Positions 51,481 to 60,879 of a stretch of DNA of 64,000 nucleotides are shown in pieces. The stretch covers positions 227,971 through 291,970 of the forward strand of contig DELI01000033.1 of NCBI GenBank assembly GCA_002354335.1, read 5' to 3'. The notes beneath the pieces were generated by a model. It was not told the DNA's origin. It saw only the letters and a list, made by a program, of their open reading frames with translations, and did no database searches. Source of the stretch: Sphingobacterium sp. UBA2700. Its GTDB lineage: Bacteria > Bacteroidota > Bacteroidia > Sphingobacteriales > Sphingobacteriaceae. The stretch's first letter is position 1. Every line of letters begins with the position of its first letter. The position numbers and the translations under genes are program-made.

Positions 51481-51488
51481 TATATTTG
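51481..51488 (+). promoter_or_regulatory. Candidate -7 box of the second TlpA-like gene
   Basis: TATATTTG, a TAnnTTTG match 19 bases before the ATG at 51508. No TTG at the right upstream distance. Confidence 0.4.
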
Positions 51489-51507
51489 AGCATAAAACAG
51501 TTTTAGG

Positions 51508-52173
51508 ATGAAAAAATTACTATTCATATTGGCGTTTGTACCGACTTTGCTATTCGCACAGACCAAGGAAGAGCTTATCGCGACAGTGAAAGCAAACCCG
51601 AAGGATGTGCAGACCTTGCAGACTTTACAGCGCATTGGTGTCTATGATCCTGATTATAAAGAACTTCAAGGATTATTCAAAAAGCTGGACAAGAAAGTTC
51701 GCAAAAGCAACTCCGGGAAATTATTTGAGCGTTATTTAGATGCCTTGAAGAACACGCAAGTGGGCAAGAAAGCACCTAGCATTACGCAATTAAATCTTGC
51801 GGGCGAACCTTATGCCCTTTCAGATTTAAAGGGCAAGTATGTTTTGGTGGATTTTTGGGCGTCTTGGTGCCCGCCTTGCCGCGAAGAAAACCCTAGGCTC
51901 GTAAAGACTTATGCGGAATTTAAAGATAAGAACTTCGAAATCTTAGGGGTATCCTTTGATAAGGAGTTTGCGAATTGGGACAAGGCAATCAAAGATGATA
52001 AGCTGACCTGGAAACATGTGTCAGACCTGCAAGGATGGAATAACTCTGCCGGCCAGACGTATGGTGTGAAAGCTATTCCTCAAAACATCCTGATTGATCC
52101 GAATGGAATCATTATCGCTAAAAACTTGCATGGCGACGCATTGAACGCAAAGCTTCGTGAGGTATTGAAATAG
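51508..52173 (+). CDS. TlpA-family thiol-disulfide protein, short form
   Basis: 221 residues. Signal peptide to residue 18 (TLLFAQ), a short helical linker (about 20-75), then a thioredoxin fold with C121 and C124 in FWASWCPPCREENP and the cis-Pro segment AIPQNILIDPNG. It is a paralog of the protein at 4363-5499: the C-terminal NLHGDALNAKLREVLK closely matches NLRGAALEAKLAEVIK there, but this one lacks the DUF4369 domain and has CPPC instead of CGPC. It should be a periplasmic thiol-disulfide reductase. Single gene with its own terminator. Confidence 0.92.
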   Translation: MKKLLFILAFVPTLLFAQTKEELIATVKANPKDVQTLQTLQRIGVYDPDYKELQGLFKKLDKKVRKSNSGKLFERYLDALKNTQVGKKAPSITQLNLAGEPYALSDLKGKYVLVDFWASWCPPCREENPRLVKTYAEFKDKNFEILGVSFDKEFANWDKAIKDDKLTWKHVSDLQGWNNSAGQTYGVKAIPQNILIDPNGIIIAKNLHGDALNAKLREVLK

Positions 52174-52193
52174 GCGTTAAATACAAAAAATAG

Positions 52194-52237
52194 AAAAGCC
52201 GATGCTGTTTGATTAAACATAAGCATCGGCTTTTTAT
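52194..52237. terminator. Terminator shared by TlpA-like and SMP-30-like genes
   Basis: AAAAGCCGATGCT (52194-52206) pairs perfectly with AGCATCGGCTTTT (52222-52234), 15-nt loop, T-run on plus and A-rich flank, between convergent genes. Confidence 0.87.
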
Positions 52238-52252
52238 TTGGTATTTGCCTGT

Positions 52253-53074
52253 TTAGTCTAATTTATAGGCAACAACTGAATTACTATTGAAGGTAGGGAC
52301 ATATAAGATCCTATCCTTTGGGTTATAACCAAGATCGGCGGTATTCATCTTCCCTTGTACATCCAATAGTTCCGTTACTTGCCCTTGCGCAGTGATGTGA
52401 TAGATCAAACCTCCCCAGCACGTCACTAAGAAGCTTCCATCGCCAACCGGCTCCAGACCATCTCCTCCTAGTTTCAAACCCTTCGCTATAACTGTTTTAT
52501 TTGCTTTGCTGTCTATTTTCCAAAGCTCCGGACCTGCCATCGCATATAGGCTTCCATCGATAACACGTAGGCCATTTACATTAGGGACATTGCTCATAAA
52601 TAGGGACGGACGATTGTTATGTAGTTGATAGATCTTTCCATCGCGCGTGTCGGAGATATAGACTTTACCTGCGCGATCTACCGTTACGTCGTTTAAGAAT
52701 TTTGATTCGGGAATCTTGATCTGATTGATAACATTCCCTGTAATGATATCGACGACAACAACTTCATTAATATCGGCAATATAGAGTTGATCTCTATACA
52801 GTGCCATTCCTTTAGGTGCATTTAATCCTTCGATCCAGGTTGCATTCTTCATCGTTCCGTCTAAATTAAGAATGGCCACACCGCCTTTTCCATCGGCTGT
52901 AGAACCATCGCCATCAATCAATGTTACGAATAGCTCGGAACGCTCCGGAACATATAATACAGATTCAGGGACAGGTAATTGTTCTTTGGACTCCCATAAC
53001 TGGGTAAGTTTTTTTTGCCCGAAAGAAGTACATAAAGAGAAGATAAGGGCTAGAGATAGTACGTATTTCATCAT
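52253..53074 (-). CDS. SMP-30/gluconolactonase-like secreted beta-propeller
   Basis: 273 residues. Signal peptide to about residue 19 (CTSFGQ). The rest shows repeating blades: ESVLYVPERSELFVTLIDGDG, GLNAPKGMALYRDQLYIADINEVVVVDIITG, FLNDVTVDRAGKVYISDTRDGKIYQL, VNGLRVIDGSLYAMAGPELWKID, DGLEPVGDGSFLVTCWGGLIYHI. The ND, ADI and DGLEP metal-site positions of SMP-30/gluconolactonase are roughly in place. The substrate may be a sugar lactone; a structural or binding role is possible. Start may be Met2. It is divergent from uxaC, with which it may share sugar-acid metabolism. Confidence 0.75.
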   Translation of the reverse strand: MMKYVLSLALIFSLCTSFGQKKLTQLWESKEQLPVPESVLYVPERSELFVTLIDGDGSTADGKGGVAILNLDGTMKNATWIEGLNAPKGMALYRDQLYIADINEVVVVDIITGNVINQIKIPESKFLNDVTVDRAGKVYISDTRDGKIYQLHNNRPSLFMSNVPNVNGLRVIDGSLYAMAGPELWKIDSKANKTVIAKGLKLGGDGLEPVGDGSFLVTCWGGLIYHITAQGQVTELLDVQGKMNTADLGYNPKDRILYVPTFNSNSVVAYKLD

Positions 53075-53204
53075 CGTTAAAACATTAATATTTATTAAGT
53101 TACAAAATAAATATACTTAATTACACCTCTTTTATAGACATTTTGTTTTAGAAAACCGTATTTTGAATTTCATTTTACAATGGCATTAACCAAAACCCTT
53201 AGAC

Positions 53205-54608
53205 ATGAGAACATTTCTTGATGACAACTTTCTTCTACACAGCAAGGTAGCAGAAGAGTTATACCATCAATATGCGAAGGACCTTCCTATCATCGATTAT
53301 CACAACCATCTTCCTCCCGATCAAGTCGCTGCGAATAAGCAATTTGATAATATTACGGCAATCTGGCTTCAGGGCGACCATTACAAATGGCGTGCTATGC
53401 GCGCTAATGGTATTGACGAAAAATTTATCACCGGCACGGCATCGGATCAAGATAAGTTTAGAGCATGGGCGAAAACTGTGCCTTACACTGTCAGGAACCC
53501 GCTTTACCATTGGACGCACCTGGAATTACAGCGATACTTTGACATCCATGATCTGCTTACAGAAAAGAATGCCGACGAAGTCTACGAAGCGACATCCGCA
53601 AAGCTGCAGCAGCCAGACTTCGCTGTCGATGGCTTACTGAATAAGATGAACGTAGAAGTGATCTGTACAACAGACGATCCTATAGATAGCCTAGAATACC
53701 ATCAATCTTATGCAAAAAGCGGTAAAAAGCTGAAAATGTTTCCAGCATTCCGACCGGATAAAGCCATGAGCCCGGAGAACATCGAAAGCTTTAATCAATA
53801 TATCGATAAACTAGCGCAGATATCGGATCGGGAAATAAACAGCTATCAAGAATATCTGGACGCGCTGAAAGCACGCCATGACTTCTTCGCAGATAACGGT
53901 TGCTGTGTATCCGATCATGGCCTTAGCCATTTATATGCAGATGACTACACGGAAGCTGACATCAAGACTATCTTTGCAAAAATTAGACGCAAAGAGCAGT
54001 TGAACGAACAGGAGTTCAATCAGTTCAAATCGGCGATGCTAGTGCAGTTTGCAGAGTGGGATCATGAAAAAGAATGGGTGCAGCAGTTTCATGTGGGTGC
54101 ATTCCGCAATACCAATGCGAAAGCAATAAAAACGTTGGGTGCTGATACGGGCTACGATAGCATCGGCGATTATAAACAAGGGGAAGCACTGGTGAAGTTC
54201 TTAAATCGTCTGGATAGCCAGAACACACTAGGAAAAACCATACTCTACAATTTGAACCCGATGGACAATGAGCTGTTTGCAGCTATGGGCGGAAACTTTA
54301 ATGATGGAAAGACCATCGGAAAGATGCAGTTTGGTTCGGGGTGGTGGTACAACGACCAAAAAGATGGGATGACACGTCAGATCACTGCACTATCGAATAT
54401 CGGATTAATTAGCCGATTTGTCGGAATGTTAACTGACTCCAGAAGTTTCCTATCCTTCCCTCGGCATGAGTATTTCCGTCGAATCCTTTGTGATATCTTC
54501 GCTGAGGATATTGTAAAAGGCGAATTACCGCACGACATGGAATGGATAGGCAAAATCGTTCAGGATATTTGCTATTATAATGCGAAGGCTTACTTCCCAT
54601 TTAAATAA
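53205..54608 (+). CDS. uxaC: Glucuronate isomerase (uronate isomerase)
   Basis: 467 residues, amidohydrolase superfamily. It converts D-glucuronate to D-fructuronate (and galacturonate to tagaturonate). The metal motif HNH is at H33-H35 (IIDYHNHLPPDQVA), followed by NITAIWLQGDHYKWRAMRANG, CTTDDPIDSLEYH, CCVSDHGLSHLY and the C-terminal FVGMLTDSRSFLSFPRHEYFRRILCD, all typical. Other pectin/hexuronate genes (uxaA, uxaB, kdgK) are not adjacent, so here it stands alone. The LOG-family gene ends 17 bases downstream in the opposite direction. Confidence 0.96.
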   Translation: MRTFLDDNFLLHSKVAEELYHQYAKDLPIIDYHNHLPPDQVAANKQFDNITAIWLQGDHYKWRAMRANGIDEKFITGTASDQDKFRAWAKTVPYTVRNPLYHWTHLELQRYFDIHDLLTEKNADEVYEATSAKLQQPDFAVDGLLNKMNVEVICTTDDPIDSLEYHQSYAKSGKKLKMFPAFRPDKAMSPENIESFNQYIDKLAQISDREINSYQEYLDALKARHDFFADNGCCVSDHGLSHLYADDYTEADIKTIFAKIRRKEQLNEQEFNQFKSAMLVQFAEWDHEKEWVQQFHVGAFRNTNAKAIKTLGADTGYDSIGDYKQGEALVKFLNRLDSQNTLGKTILYNLNPMDNELFAAMGGNFNDGKTIGKMQFGSGWWYNDQKDGMTRQITALSNIGLISRFVGMLTDSRSFLSFPRHEYFRRILCDIFAEDIVKGELPHDMEWIGKIVQDICYYNAKAYFPFK

Positions 54609-54624
54609 CAGCGCTTTTTAGCGC

Positions 54625-55212
54625 TTAAGATCTTTCAATATTTAACCATTTAGGTACCGGAGGTGCTTCATACTGCTCCATCAAATCGATCAAGTCATCG
54701 ATAATGTCAGCATACTGAAGCATCTTTTGGTTTTCTTCCTTCAGCAAACCTGTATCGACCATTTGCTGTATAAATTGAATCAGGTGGTCATAGAAGCCAT
54801 CCACATTCAGAATACCCACAGGTTTCTTATGTAATCCTAACTGGGCCCAGGTAATCATTTCGAATAGCTCTTCCATCGTCCCGAATCCCCCTGGCAAGGC
54901 GATAATACCATCGCATAGCGCATTCATCTTCGCTTTACGCTCATGCATCGTATCCACTTCGATGAGCTGTGTTATACCTGAGTGTCCAATCTCCTTGCTG
55001 TTCAAAAACTGCGGAATAACTCCAACAACGACACCGCCATGCTCCATCACACTATCAGCAACAGCACCCATCAATCCCACACGCCCGCCACCATAAACAA
55101 GCTGGATATCTCGATCTACAAATGCTTTCCCTACAGCCTTGGCAGCATCAACAAAGGAATTCCCGAAACCTGGGCTAGAAGCACAGAACACTACAATTTG
55201 CTTTAATTTCAT
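54625..55212 (-). CDS. LOG-family nucleotide phosphoribohydrolase (TIGR00730)
   Basis: 195 residues, Rossmann-like LOG protein that removes ribose-5-phosphate from nucleotide monophosphates (cytokinin-activating type; the bacterial role is unclear). Conserved PGGFGTMEELFEMITWAQLG (the PGGxGTxxE motif) and the first loop CASSPGFGNSFVDAAKAVGKAF are clear, with the Arg of HERKAKM also present. It often replaces what was once annotated as lysine decarboxylase. Upstream, copy 7 of the repeat family begins at its start. Confidence 0.92.
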   Translation of the reverse strand: MKLKQIVVFCASSPGFGNSFVDAAKAVGKAFVDRDIQLVYGGGRVGLMGAVADSVMEHGGVVVGVIPQFLNSKEIGHSGITQLIEVDTMHERKAKMNALCDGIIALPGGFGTMEELFEMITWAQLGLHKKPVGILNVDGFYDHLIQFIQQMVDTGLLKEENQKMLQYADIIDDLIDLMEQYEAPPVPKWLNIERS

Positions 55213-55531
55213 AAAACAAGTATAGGAATTAGATTTTAGATATTTAGATGTTAGATATAAGACATTAGCGTATGATGGCTAGGTACGGGCGTTATTTTTG
55301 GAATATGAAAGAAGCTGTTTAAGGGTTTAGAACCAAGAAAGGAAGGATGTAAGGATTGCCATATCCTGCTCATCTTTTCATCCTTCCTTTCCTGGTTCAA
55401 GACAGCGCTATCCTTATCTTCAAAGACAAACTGCCCCCCCTCCCCTCTAAAAACATAAATCCGCAAACAAAAAAGCGCCCATCCCTAGCCGCCGTACTCT
55501 ATTATCTAAAATCTTATATCTAACATCTAAA
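55213..55531. repeat. Nested inverted-repeat element, copy 7
   Basis: No gene in this gap. Arms of the TTAGATTTTAGATATTTAG type (about 55229-55265) pair with TATCTAAAATCTTATATC and TAACATCTAA (about 55502-55530). The next stem pairs TAGCGTATGATGGCTAG (about 55266-55282) with CTAGCCGCCGTACTCTA (about 55486-55502), with matching changes. The inner arms GAACCAAGAAAGGAAGGATG (about 55339-55358) and CATCCTTCCTTTCCTGGTTC (about 55379-55398) are nearly perfect complements. The loop is only about 20 bases, so this copy could form one long, near-continuous hairpin. Confidence 0.87.
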
Positions 55532-55569
55532 AAACAGAAAGGCCCCAGGTGGAGAACCTGTAGGCCTTT
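55532..55569 (-). terminator. Terminator of the outer-membrane barrel gene
   Basis: AAAGGCC (55538-55544) with GGCCTTT (55563-55569), and AGGT (55547-55550) with ACCT (55556-55559), form an interrupted stem; TTTTTTAG follows on the minus strand. It lies about 35 bases past the stop. Confidence 0.75.
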
Positions 55570-55602
55570 AACTTAACTAAACATTGAAACAAAACTCTTT
55601 TA

Positions 55603-58020
55603 TTAGTTCGCTCTCTCCTTCTCTTCGTTACTTGAATCGCGACGGCGAATCTGTTGCTTTAAGTTACCGAATTTGTAGGTATAGGTAAGACGAACGCTTT
55701 GATTATCATTATATTGACGAATCTTTGAATTAAACTCTTCGAAGTCAGTGTCCACATTATTTCTGTTCGATCGGAACACATCGCTCACAGCAAGCTTCAA
55801 TGAGCTTTTCTGATCTTTGAAATTATAGTTTAAGCCTAGGTCTAAGTTTATGCGGCCACTAATCTTGTATACGTTATATATAAACGGCGTATTTCCATTA
55901 ATATTGGCTTCCGCAGAAAATTGATTGCTCAATTTAAAGGTATGCATACTGTTTGCTTGGATAAAAAACGATCCTAGGTCGGCATAATAGCCAGCAATCG
56001 GCCCTTTAAAGTGCATGTAGATCCCTGTAAAATTATTGTTCATTGTCCAGAACTTGCCGACGCGATATGGAATATTCATATTCAAATAAGAAGTTACTGA
56101 CTTGGCTAAATTATCACGCGTAATCCAGGTCTCGTTGGTTTCCTTATTCTGCCCCATGCTTTCCACCATTGCATCATTGGTGATATCGGTACCTAAGGTA
56201 AAGTTGAACATCTGCATCAGCGTATAGTTCAAAGAGAAGCCATGAGTATACTGTGGATTGACGTAAGGATTACCTTCCTGGAACGTCAATTTATCGATAT
56301 AATAACGGAACGGATTTAAGAAACGATAGTTAGGTCTGCTGATCTTCCGTGCATAGCTTAAGGTCAGGATATGATTAGGACTAATGTTATATCCCAGGTT
56401 TGCCGAAGGGAAAAAGTCCAAATAATCGCGTTTCACGCGGGAATCCTTTGTGATCGAATGACCATCAGAGATGGTGTATTCTGCGCGCACACCGGCTTTC
56501 GCGGTCCACTTCCCAAACTCGGTACTGTAATCCACATAACCCGCCGACACTTGTTCGGTATACACGAAATGATTAGGTCTTCCTTCATAATCTTCCCACT
56601 GCCCGCCTACGAAGCGCTCAAAACCAAGGTCGTTATCCGACTTTACATTGCTATATTTTAACCCGGCCTCTAACTTCCCTTTTTTGAAAGGCTTCACATA
56701 GTCTAATTTGGAAACATAGATATCAATATCTACCGGCATACTACTTCGTTCTCTTTCTTCCGGACGCAATAGTCCTCCTACTGGGTTTTCCGTTGTGTAG
56801 AAGTAATCGACATCAGACTTCGTACGAAACATGCTCCAGTCGAAGTCGAACGTCAGCTTACTGCCCGTCGTATCGATCTTATACTCATTATTGAAGTTTG
56901 CCGAATAGCGGTTAAACTTCGCAAGGCTATAGGAGTTCGCTCGCATAATCGAGTCTGTTACATTCAGCGAAGGACCGATGTAAGAAGCACTCAGGTTGTC
57001 GCCGTCTTCTTCATTGTTGTTTCCGGTAAACTGTAACAACATCGTATTTTTTGATGAAGTCTTTTGCTCCACACCAAAACGATAGTTATGGTTCTTCTCT
57101 CTTTCTATCAGACCAGCTTGCTGATCAAATACCGTAGACTTCCCATTATTCGCAATCGTTCTTTCCAGATTCAACTCAGTTTCACGTTTATTGTCAGTAT
57201 AGGCGTAAGAACCGAATACCGTTGTGTTATTCTTTTTATAGTTCAGGTTTACTGAGCTGTTGCCTCTAAAATGTTTTCCTTGGGCAGCACTAGCCACAAA
57301 CGATCCATTGAAGCCTTCTGTATTATTCTTTTTCAACACAATATTAATGGTTCCCACAGCGCCTTCTGCATCGTCCTTTGCCTGTCTGGTCGTTGTTACT
57401 TCCACACTTTTGATCTGAGCCGCATCGGTAGACTTCAAGAAGGTTGCTAATTGCTCGCCAGTCATGAAAGTTTGACGGCCATCAATGGTCACAGTTACAC
57501 CTTGCTGCCCCATGAGCTGCAGATTATCATCCTTATCCACACTAACTCCAGGAGCACGCTTAACAACTTCTAAGGCGTTACTACCGGCAGCGAGGGTGGA
57601 ATTTTCTACATTCAAAATCAACTTACCATCCTTATTCTGAACCATAGGAGCCTGACCACGCACAGTAACAGTTTCTATAGCCTGACTTGCTGCCGCAAGT
57701 TTAATATCTGGGACGTTATAAGCAGATTCGCCTAAATCAAAGTTCGCCGACTTGCCGTTCGCAAAACCTACAGAAGAAACTTGGATGTAGTAATTTCCTT
57801 TAGGCGCTTTTAATATGATATAATTACCGTCTTGGTCGGTCAATGCTGTTTTAATTAATACATCTGACGATGAAGACATCAAATACACCGATGCCGAAGC
57901 AATGGGTTGATTATCTTGATTAACGACTCGCCCTTTAATATCTGCGTCTTGCGACTTTGCTAATGCCTGGTTAAATAGCATAACCATTGTTACGACGATT
58001 AGCACAATTACTCTTCCCAT
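55603..58020 (-). CDS. Outer-membrane beta-barrel protein (TonB-receptor-like, OMP_b-brl_3)
   Basis: 805 residues. Signal peptide to about residue 21 (NQALAKS), carboxypeptidase-regulatory-like domain (IKGRVVNQDNQPIASASVYLMSSS), a plug-like segment (KDGKLILNVENSTLAAGSNALEVVKRAPGVSVDKDDNLQLMGQQGVTVTIDGRQTFMTGEQL and VEVTTTRQAKDDAEGAVGTINIVLKKN), and a barrel with a Lys/Arg/Glu-rich C-terminus. The plug lacks the usual TonB-box wording, which marks the outer membrane beta-barrel family PF14905 common in Sphingobacteria. The substrate is unknown. Monocistronic. Confidence 0.88.
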   Translation of the reverse strand: MGRVIVLIVVTMVMLFNQALAKSQDADIKGRVVNQDNQPIASASVYLMSSSSDVLIKTALTDQDGNYIILKAPKGNYYIQVSSVGFANGKSANFDLGESAYNVPDIKLAAASQAIETVTVRGQAPMVQNKDGKLILNVENSTLAAGSNALEVVKRAPGVSVDKDDNLQLMGQQGVTVTIDGRQTFMTGEQLATFLKSTDAAQIKSVEVTTTRQAKDDAEGAVGTINIVLKKNNTEGFNGSFVASAAQGKHFRGNSSVNLNYKKNNTTVFGSYAYTDNKRETELNLERTIANNGKSTVFDQQAGLIEREKNHNYRFGVEQKTSSKNTMLLQFTGNNNEEDGDNLSASYIGPSLNVTDSIMRANSYSLAKFNRYSANFNNEYKIDTTGSKLTFDFDWSMFRTKSDVDYFYTTENPVGGLLRPEERERSSMPVDIDIYVSKLDYVKPFKKGKLEAGLKYSNVKSDNDLGFERFVGGQWEDYEGRPNHFVYTEQVSAGYVDYSTEFGKWTAKAGVRAEYTISDGHSITKDSRVKRDYLDFFPSANLGYNISPNHILTLSYARKISRPNYRFLNPFRYYIDKLTFQEGNPYVNPQYTHGFSLNYTLMQMFNFTLGTDITNDAMVESMGQNKETNETWITRDNLAKSVTSYLNMNIPYRVGKFWTMNNNFTGIYMHFKGPIAGYYADLGSFFIQANSMHTFKLSNQFSAEANINGNTPFIYNVYKISGRINLDLGLNYNFKDQKSSLKLAVSDVFRSNRNNVDTDFEEFNSKIRQYNDNQSVRLTYTYKFGNLKQQIRRRDSSNEEKERAN

Positions 58021-58120
58021 TTTTGTTTCTCTTTTGGTTGGTTGTTGAAATATGTTTCCCTGTCCGGTCTATAAAACGATTAGATCGGTTAATAATAATT
58101 TACTCTATTGACGATACTAT

Positions 58121-59944
58121 TTAAGCTTTGGTTGCAGTAGTTTTATCTTTTTTTTCAGTTTTATCTTCTAAATCTTTAATTGCTTTTTCAATTTCCTTGG
58201 CTTTCTTTTCTGCGGCCTTTTCGAGTTCTTTAGCTTTCTTTTCTATTTCATCCTCTATTTCATCAGCCTCTTCCTGCGCTTTCTCTTCCGCCTTCAATCG
58301 ATCTTCTTCCATCTTTCGGATACAACGAAGTCCGTTTGCAGTCATAATCCATTCGGTAGATTTCGCTTCCGCATCATATTGAGAGCACTCCCATGTAGAG
58401 ATATCATGTACCTTATAATCGAGAGATTCATTCAACGATACTTTCGTACCTACCGGAAGATAAACAACCATACCTACATGCTGATCCCTGAACTTATCTT
58501 GCTTACTCATCGCAAAGTGGCTGTCGAATGAAACGACATTCTTATCTTGTTTGACCTTGTAAGAAATGCGCGATGCACGGTCAGAAGCTTCTTTATAGGT
58601 ATTTCCTTTCGCTCTATAATTGTATTGTATATATGGTGCTTTTAATGAATCTATCGCTTCAAAACGGATAGAAATATCGCGTCTTAAATAATCCGCCAAG
58701 TTTTCGCCCTTAACATTGATATTGAATTTCTTATTGTTGAATTCCTCGTCTGAAGCTTTGATCACACGAACATCGTTCTCTGTAAATACATAAGAAGCGC
58801 TTTTATCCAGTGGTTTTTCAACACTGATCGTACTCACTTCCTTGAACTCTTGCTGTGTGATAACAACGAAGTACAAGATCATGACAATTGAAATAATCCA
58901 AGTAGCGAACAAGGTCATGCTCAAGTAGTTGTTCATGCGTTGCACCTTGAACACGATGCGCAGCATAATGTAGAACAGAGCAAAAGTAGGAATACCGATA
59001 GCCATGAATCCAGCTAGCAGGGCGAAGAATCCAGAAACTGGGGTCATCACTTCGAGTGGCGGAAGCATGATATCATTCTTGATACCCATTAGGTTCAACG
59101 TGCCGAACACAAAAGTGATAAACAAGCCAATAATTGCAAATCCACAGGTAATCAGCAAGATGATCGCCACAAACTTCCCAAACATCGTGAGAATGCGACC
59201 CAATAGATCACCTACCGTACGAACCCCTCTGTTAAAATGTTCGCCGGCGCCCGAAAAATTTTCTCCGAGCCCTTTCATTTCTTCATCGAAGGACTTCTTA
59301 AAGTTCTGCAGGTTGGCTGCCTCTCCACGCATGGCCATTTTATCAGCTCGCGTTAATGCTTTAGGCATCACTGCCCATAAAACAACATACAATAGCACCC
59401 CAGAACCACCAAATAGGAAGAACAAGACAAAGATGATACGGATCCATTTGGACTCTAGGTTAAAATAATGACCTAATCCTGAACACACCCCTCCGAAAAT
59501 GCGATCATCCATATCGCGCATTAACTTCTTCGATGCAGGGTATGTAAATGCAGGTTCGCTATAGGGTTCCTCCTCTTGTTTTGGCTCCTCAACAGGTTCT
59601 TCAAAAACATGGCTAGGCTCCGCGTCGGTTGCAGCAGCAAATTGCGGCTCGTGCTCCTCGCGAACATCCTCTTGAAAGTCCACGTCAAAGTCGCTCACAC
59701 GACCCATTTGACCAATGACTTCGTTGACATCCTGTACATTGATTACCTCTTTACGACCGCTTTGAATTTTCTCTGCAAACATTTCGGCAATACGATTCTC
59801 GATATCCTCAAGAATCTCTTTGCTGTCGGCAGTTTTTCCAAAGTGTCGCTTAATTTCGATCATGTATGACCGGAGTATTTCGTATGCATCCTCCTCAATG
59901 TGGAAGACTATGCTATTTATATTAATAATTATCGTTCTGTTCAT
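58121..59944 (-). CDS. PspC-domain membrane protein, PadR-linked
   Basis: 607 residues. Residues 1-80 are a charged domain (IVFHIEEDAYEILRSYMIEIKRHFGKTADSKEILEDIENRIAEMF) probably for cytoplasmic contacts. The PspC domain is at about 137-200 (LMRDMDDRIFGGVCSGLGHYFNLESKWIRIIFVLFFLFGGSGVLLYVVLWAVMP). Further helices follow (about 245-385), then a beta-rich domain and a Glu/Lys coiled-coil tail at about 535-607. It is 21 bases after the PadR-family gene, so both are co-transcribed; this pair suggests an envelope-stress sensor or a regulated membrane protein. The family role in Bacteroidota is unproven. Confidence 0.9.
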   Translation of the reverse strand: MNRTIIININSIVFHIEEDAYEILRSYMIEIKRHFGKTADSKEILEDIENRIAEMFAEKIQSGRKEVINVQDVNEVIGQMGRVSDFDVDFQEDVREEHEPQFAAATDAEPSHVFEEPVEEPKQEEEPYSEPAFTYPASKKLMRDMDDRIFGGVCSGLGHYFNLESKWIRIIFVLFFLFGGSGVLLYVVLWAVMPKALTRADKMAMRGEAANLQNFKKSFDEEMKGLGENFSGAGEHFNRGVRTVGDLLGRILTMFGKFVAIILLITCGFAIIGLFITFVFGTLNLMGIKNDIMLPPLEVMTPVSGFFALLAGFMAIGIPTFALFYIMLRIVFKVQRMNNYLSMTLFATWIISIVMILYFVVITQQEFKEVSTISVEKPLDKSASYVFTENDVRVIKASDEEFNNKKFNINVKGENLADYLRRDISIRFEAIDSLKAPYIQYNYRAKGNTYKEASDRASRISYKVKQDKNVVSFDSHFAMSKQDKFRDQHVGMVVYLPVGTKVSLNESLDYKVHDISTWECSQYDAEAKSTEWIMTANGLRCIRKMEEDRLKAEEKAQEEADEIEDEIEKKAKELEKAAEKKAKEIEKAIKDLEDKTEKKDKTTATKA

Positions 59945-59965
59945 GGCTATATTTAGTTAATTGTC

Positions 59966-60304
59966 TTAGTTAATCTCGCGGTCTCCAATTGCAGTTTGTA
60001 CTGCGTAGACCAATTCTTTCCAGGTCACATCGAGCTTCTGCAGCACCTCAGTGCCCTCGGCAGTAATCTGATAGTACTTACGTGGCGGTCCAGACGTCGA
60101 CTCTTGCCAGCTATAACTCAACAACCCATTGTTCTTAAGCCGAGTAAGCAAGGGATACAGCGTACCTTCAACCACTAACAACTCGGCCTTCTTCAACTCG
60201 CCGATGATGTCTGAGGCGTATATCTCTCCCCGAGAAATTATAGACAGAATACAGTACTCTAGTATTCCTTTCCTCATTTGGGTTTGTGTGTTTTCTGCTA
60301 TCAT
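59966..60304 (-). CDS. PadR-family transcriptional regulator
   Basis: Start at 60304 (MIAENTQTQMRKGILEYCILSII) gives 112 residues; upstream in-frame codons are not typical. The winged helix runs over residues 10-85 (ISRGEIYASDIIGELKKAELLVVEGTLYPLLTRLKNNGLLSYSWQES, then GPPRKYYQITAEGTEVL). It should repress or activate the operon it shares with the PspC gene. Signal is unknown. The ORF region upstream (60305-60492) contains no gene. Confidence 0.93.
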   Translation of the reverse strand: MIAENTQTQMRKGILEYCILSIISRGEIYASDIIGELKKAELLVVEGTLYPLLTRLKNNGLLSYSWQESTSGPPRKYYQITAEGTEVLQKLDVTWKELVYAVQTAIGDREIN

Positions 60305-60492
60305 AACAATACAAAGATATATCCTTTGGATGGTACTTTGCAATACATAGTACTATAAAAAAGCAAAATATACACATAACACATTGATTTACAATGCAAT
60401 AATTTTTATTAGCAAATTATCAATTCCGTGATAAACATAAAAAGAGGTTGAATTCTTTTTAATCTCAATTAAAAAAGCGAATTTTAACGATA

Positions 60493-60879
60493 ATGAATTG
60501 GATATTAAATTATGCGTGGGCAATTATCTGGGCGATCTTAATGTGTGTCCTTATGTTTATGCCCGCTACAGAACTGCCTTCAGGAAACTACTTCTGCGGA
60601 TCCGACAAAATGGTGCATTGCGGAAGCTTCTATCTCCTCACCACATTAATGTTATTCGGTAGTGCGATACAGACAAAACGTAGAGCTGTGAAAATAAAAA
60701 CCATGTCCATCGTTTTCTTCATCGCGATACTCTTTGTTGCCATTACTGAACTCGGTCAGATGTATTTCACCAGCACGCGTCAAGCCGATTGGTGGGATGT
60801 ATTTGCAGATATGGTCGGAATAGGAATGGCCTTATTCAGTTTCCTATTATTTTATAGCCCTAGAGCACAGTATCAATAA
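60493..60879 (+). CDS. VanZ-family membrane protein
   Basis: 128 residues with four hydrophobic segments (about 5-24, 41-60, 72-92 and 103-122). The motifs MPATELPSGNYFCGSDKMVHCGSFYLLTTLMLFGSAI and AITELGQMYFTSTRQADWWDVFADMVGIGMALFSF fit the VanZ-like family (DUF4173/VanZ), which is linked in Bacteroidota to lipid or envelope functions of unknown detail. Its stop overlaps the start of a 39-residue lipoprotein gene (TAATG). Confidence 0.88.
   Translation: MNWILNYAWAIIWAILMCVLMFMPATELPSGNYFCGSDKMVHCGSFYLLTTLMLFGSAIQTKRRAVKIKTMSIVFFIAILFVAITELGQMYFTSTRQADWWDVFADMVGIGMALFSFLLFYSPRAQYQ

Noticed and set aside
55251-55466. 71-residue ORF within repeat copy 7
   Set aside because: Built from the palindrome arms and low-complexity C-runs; no start context and no homology I can recognise.
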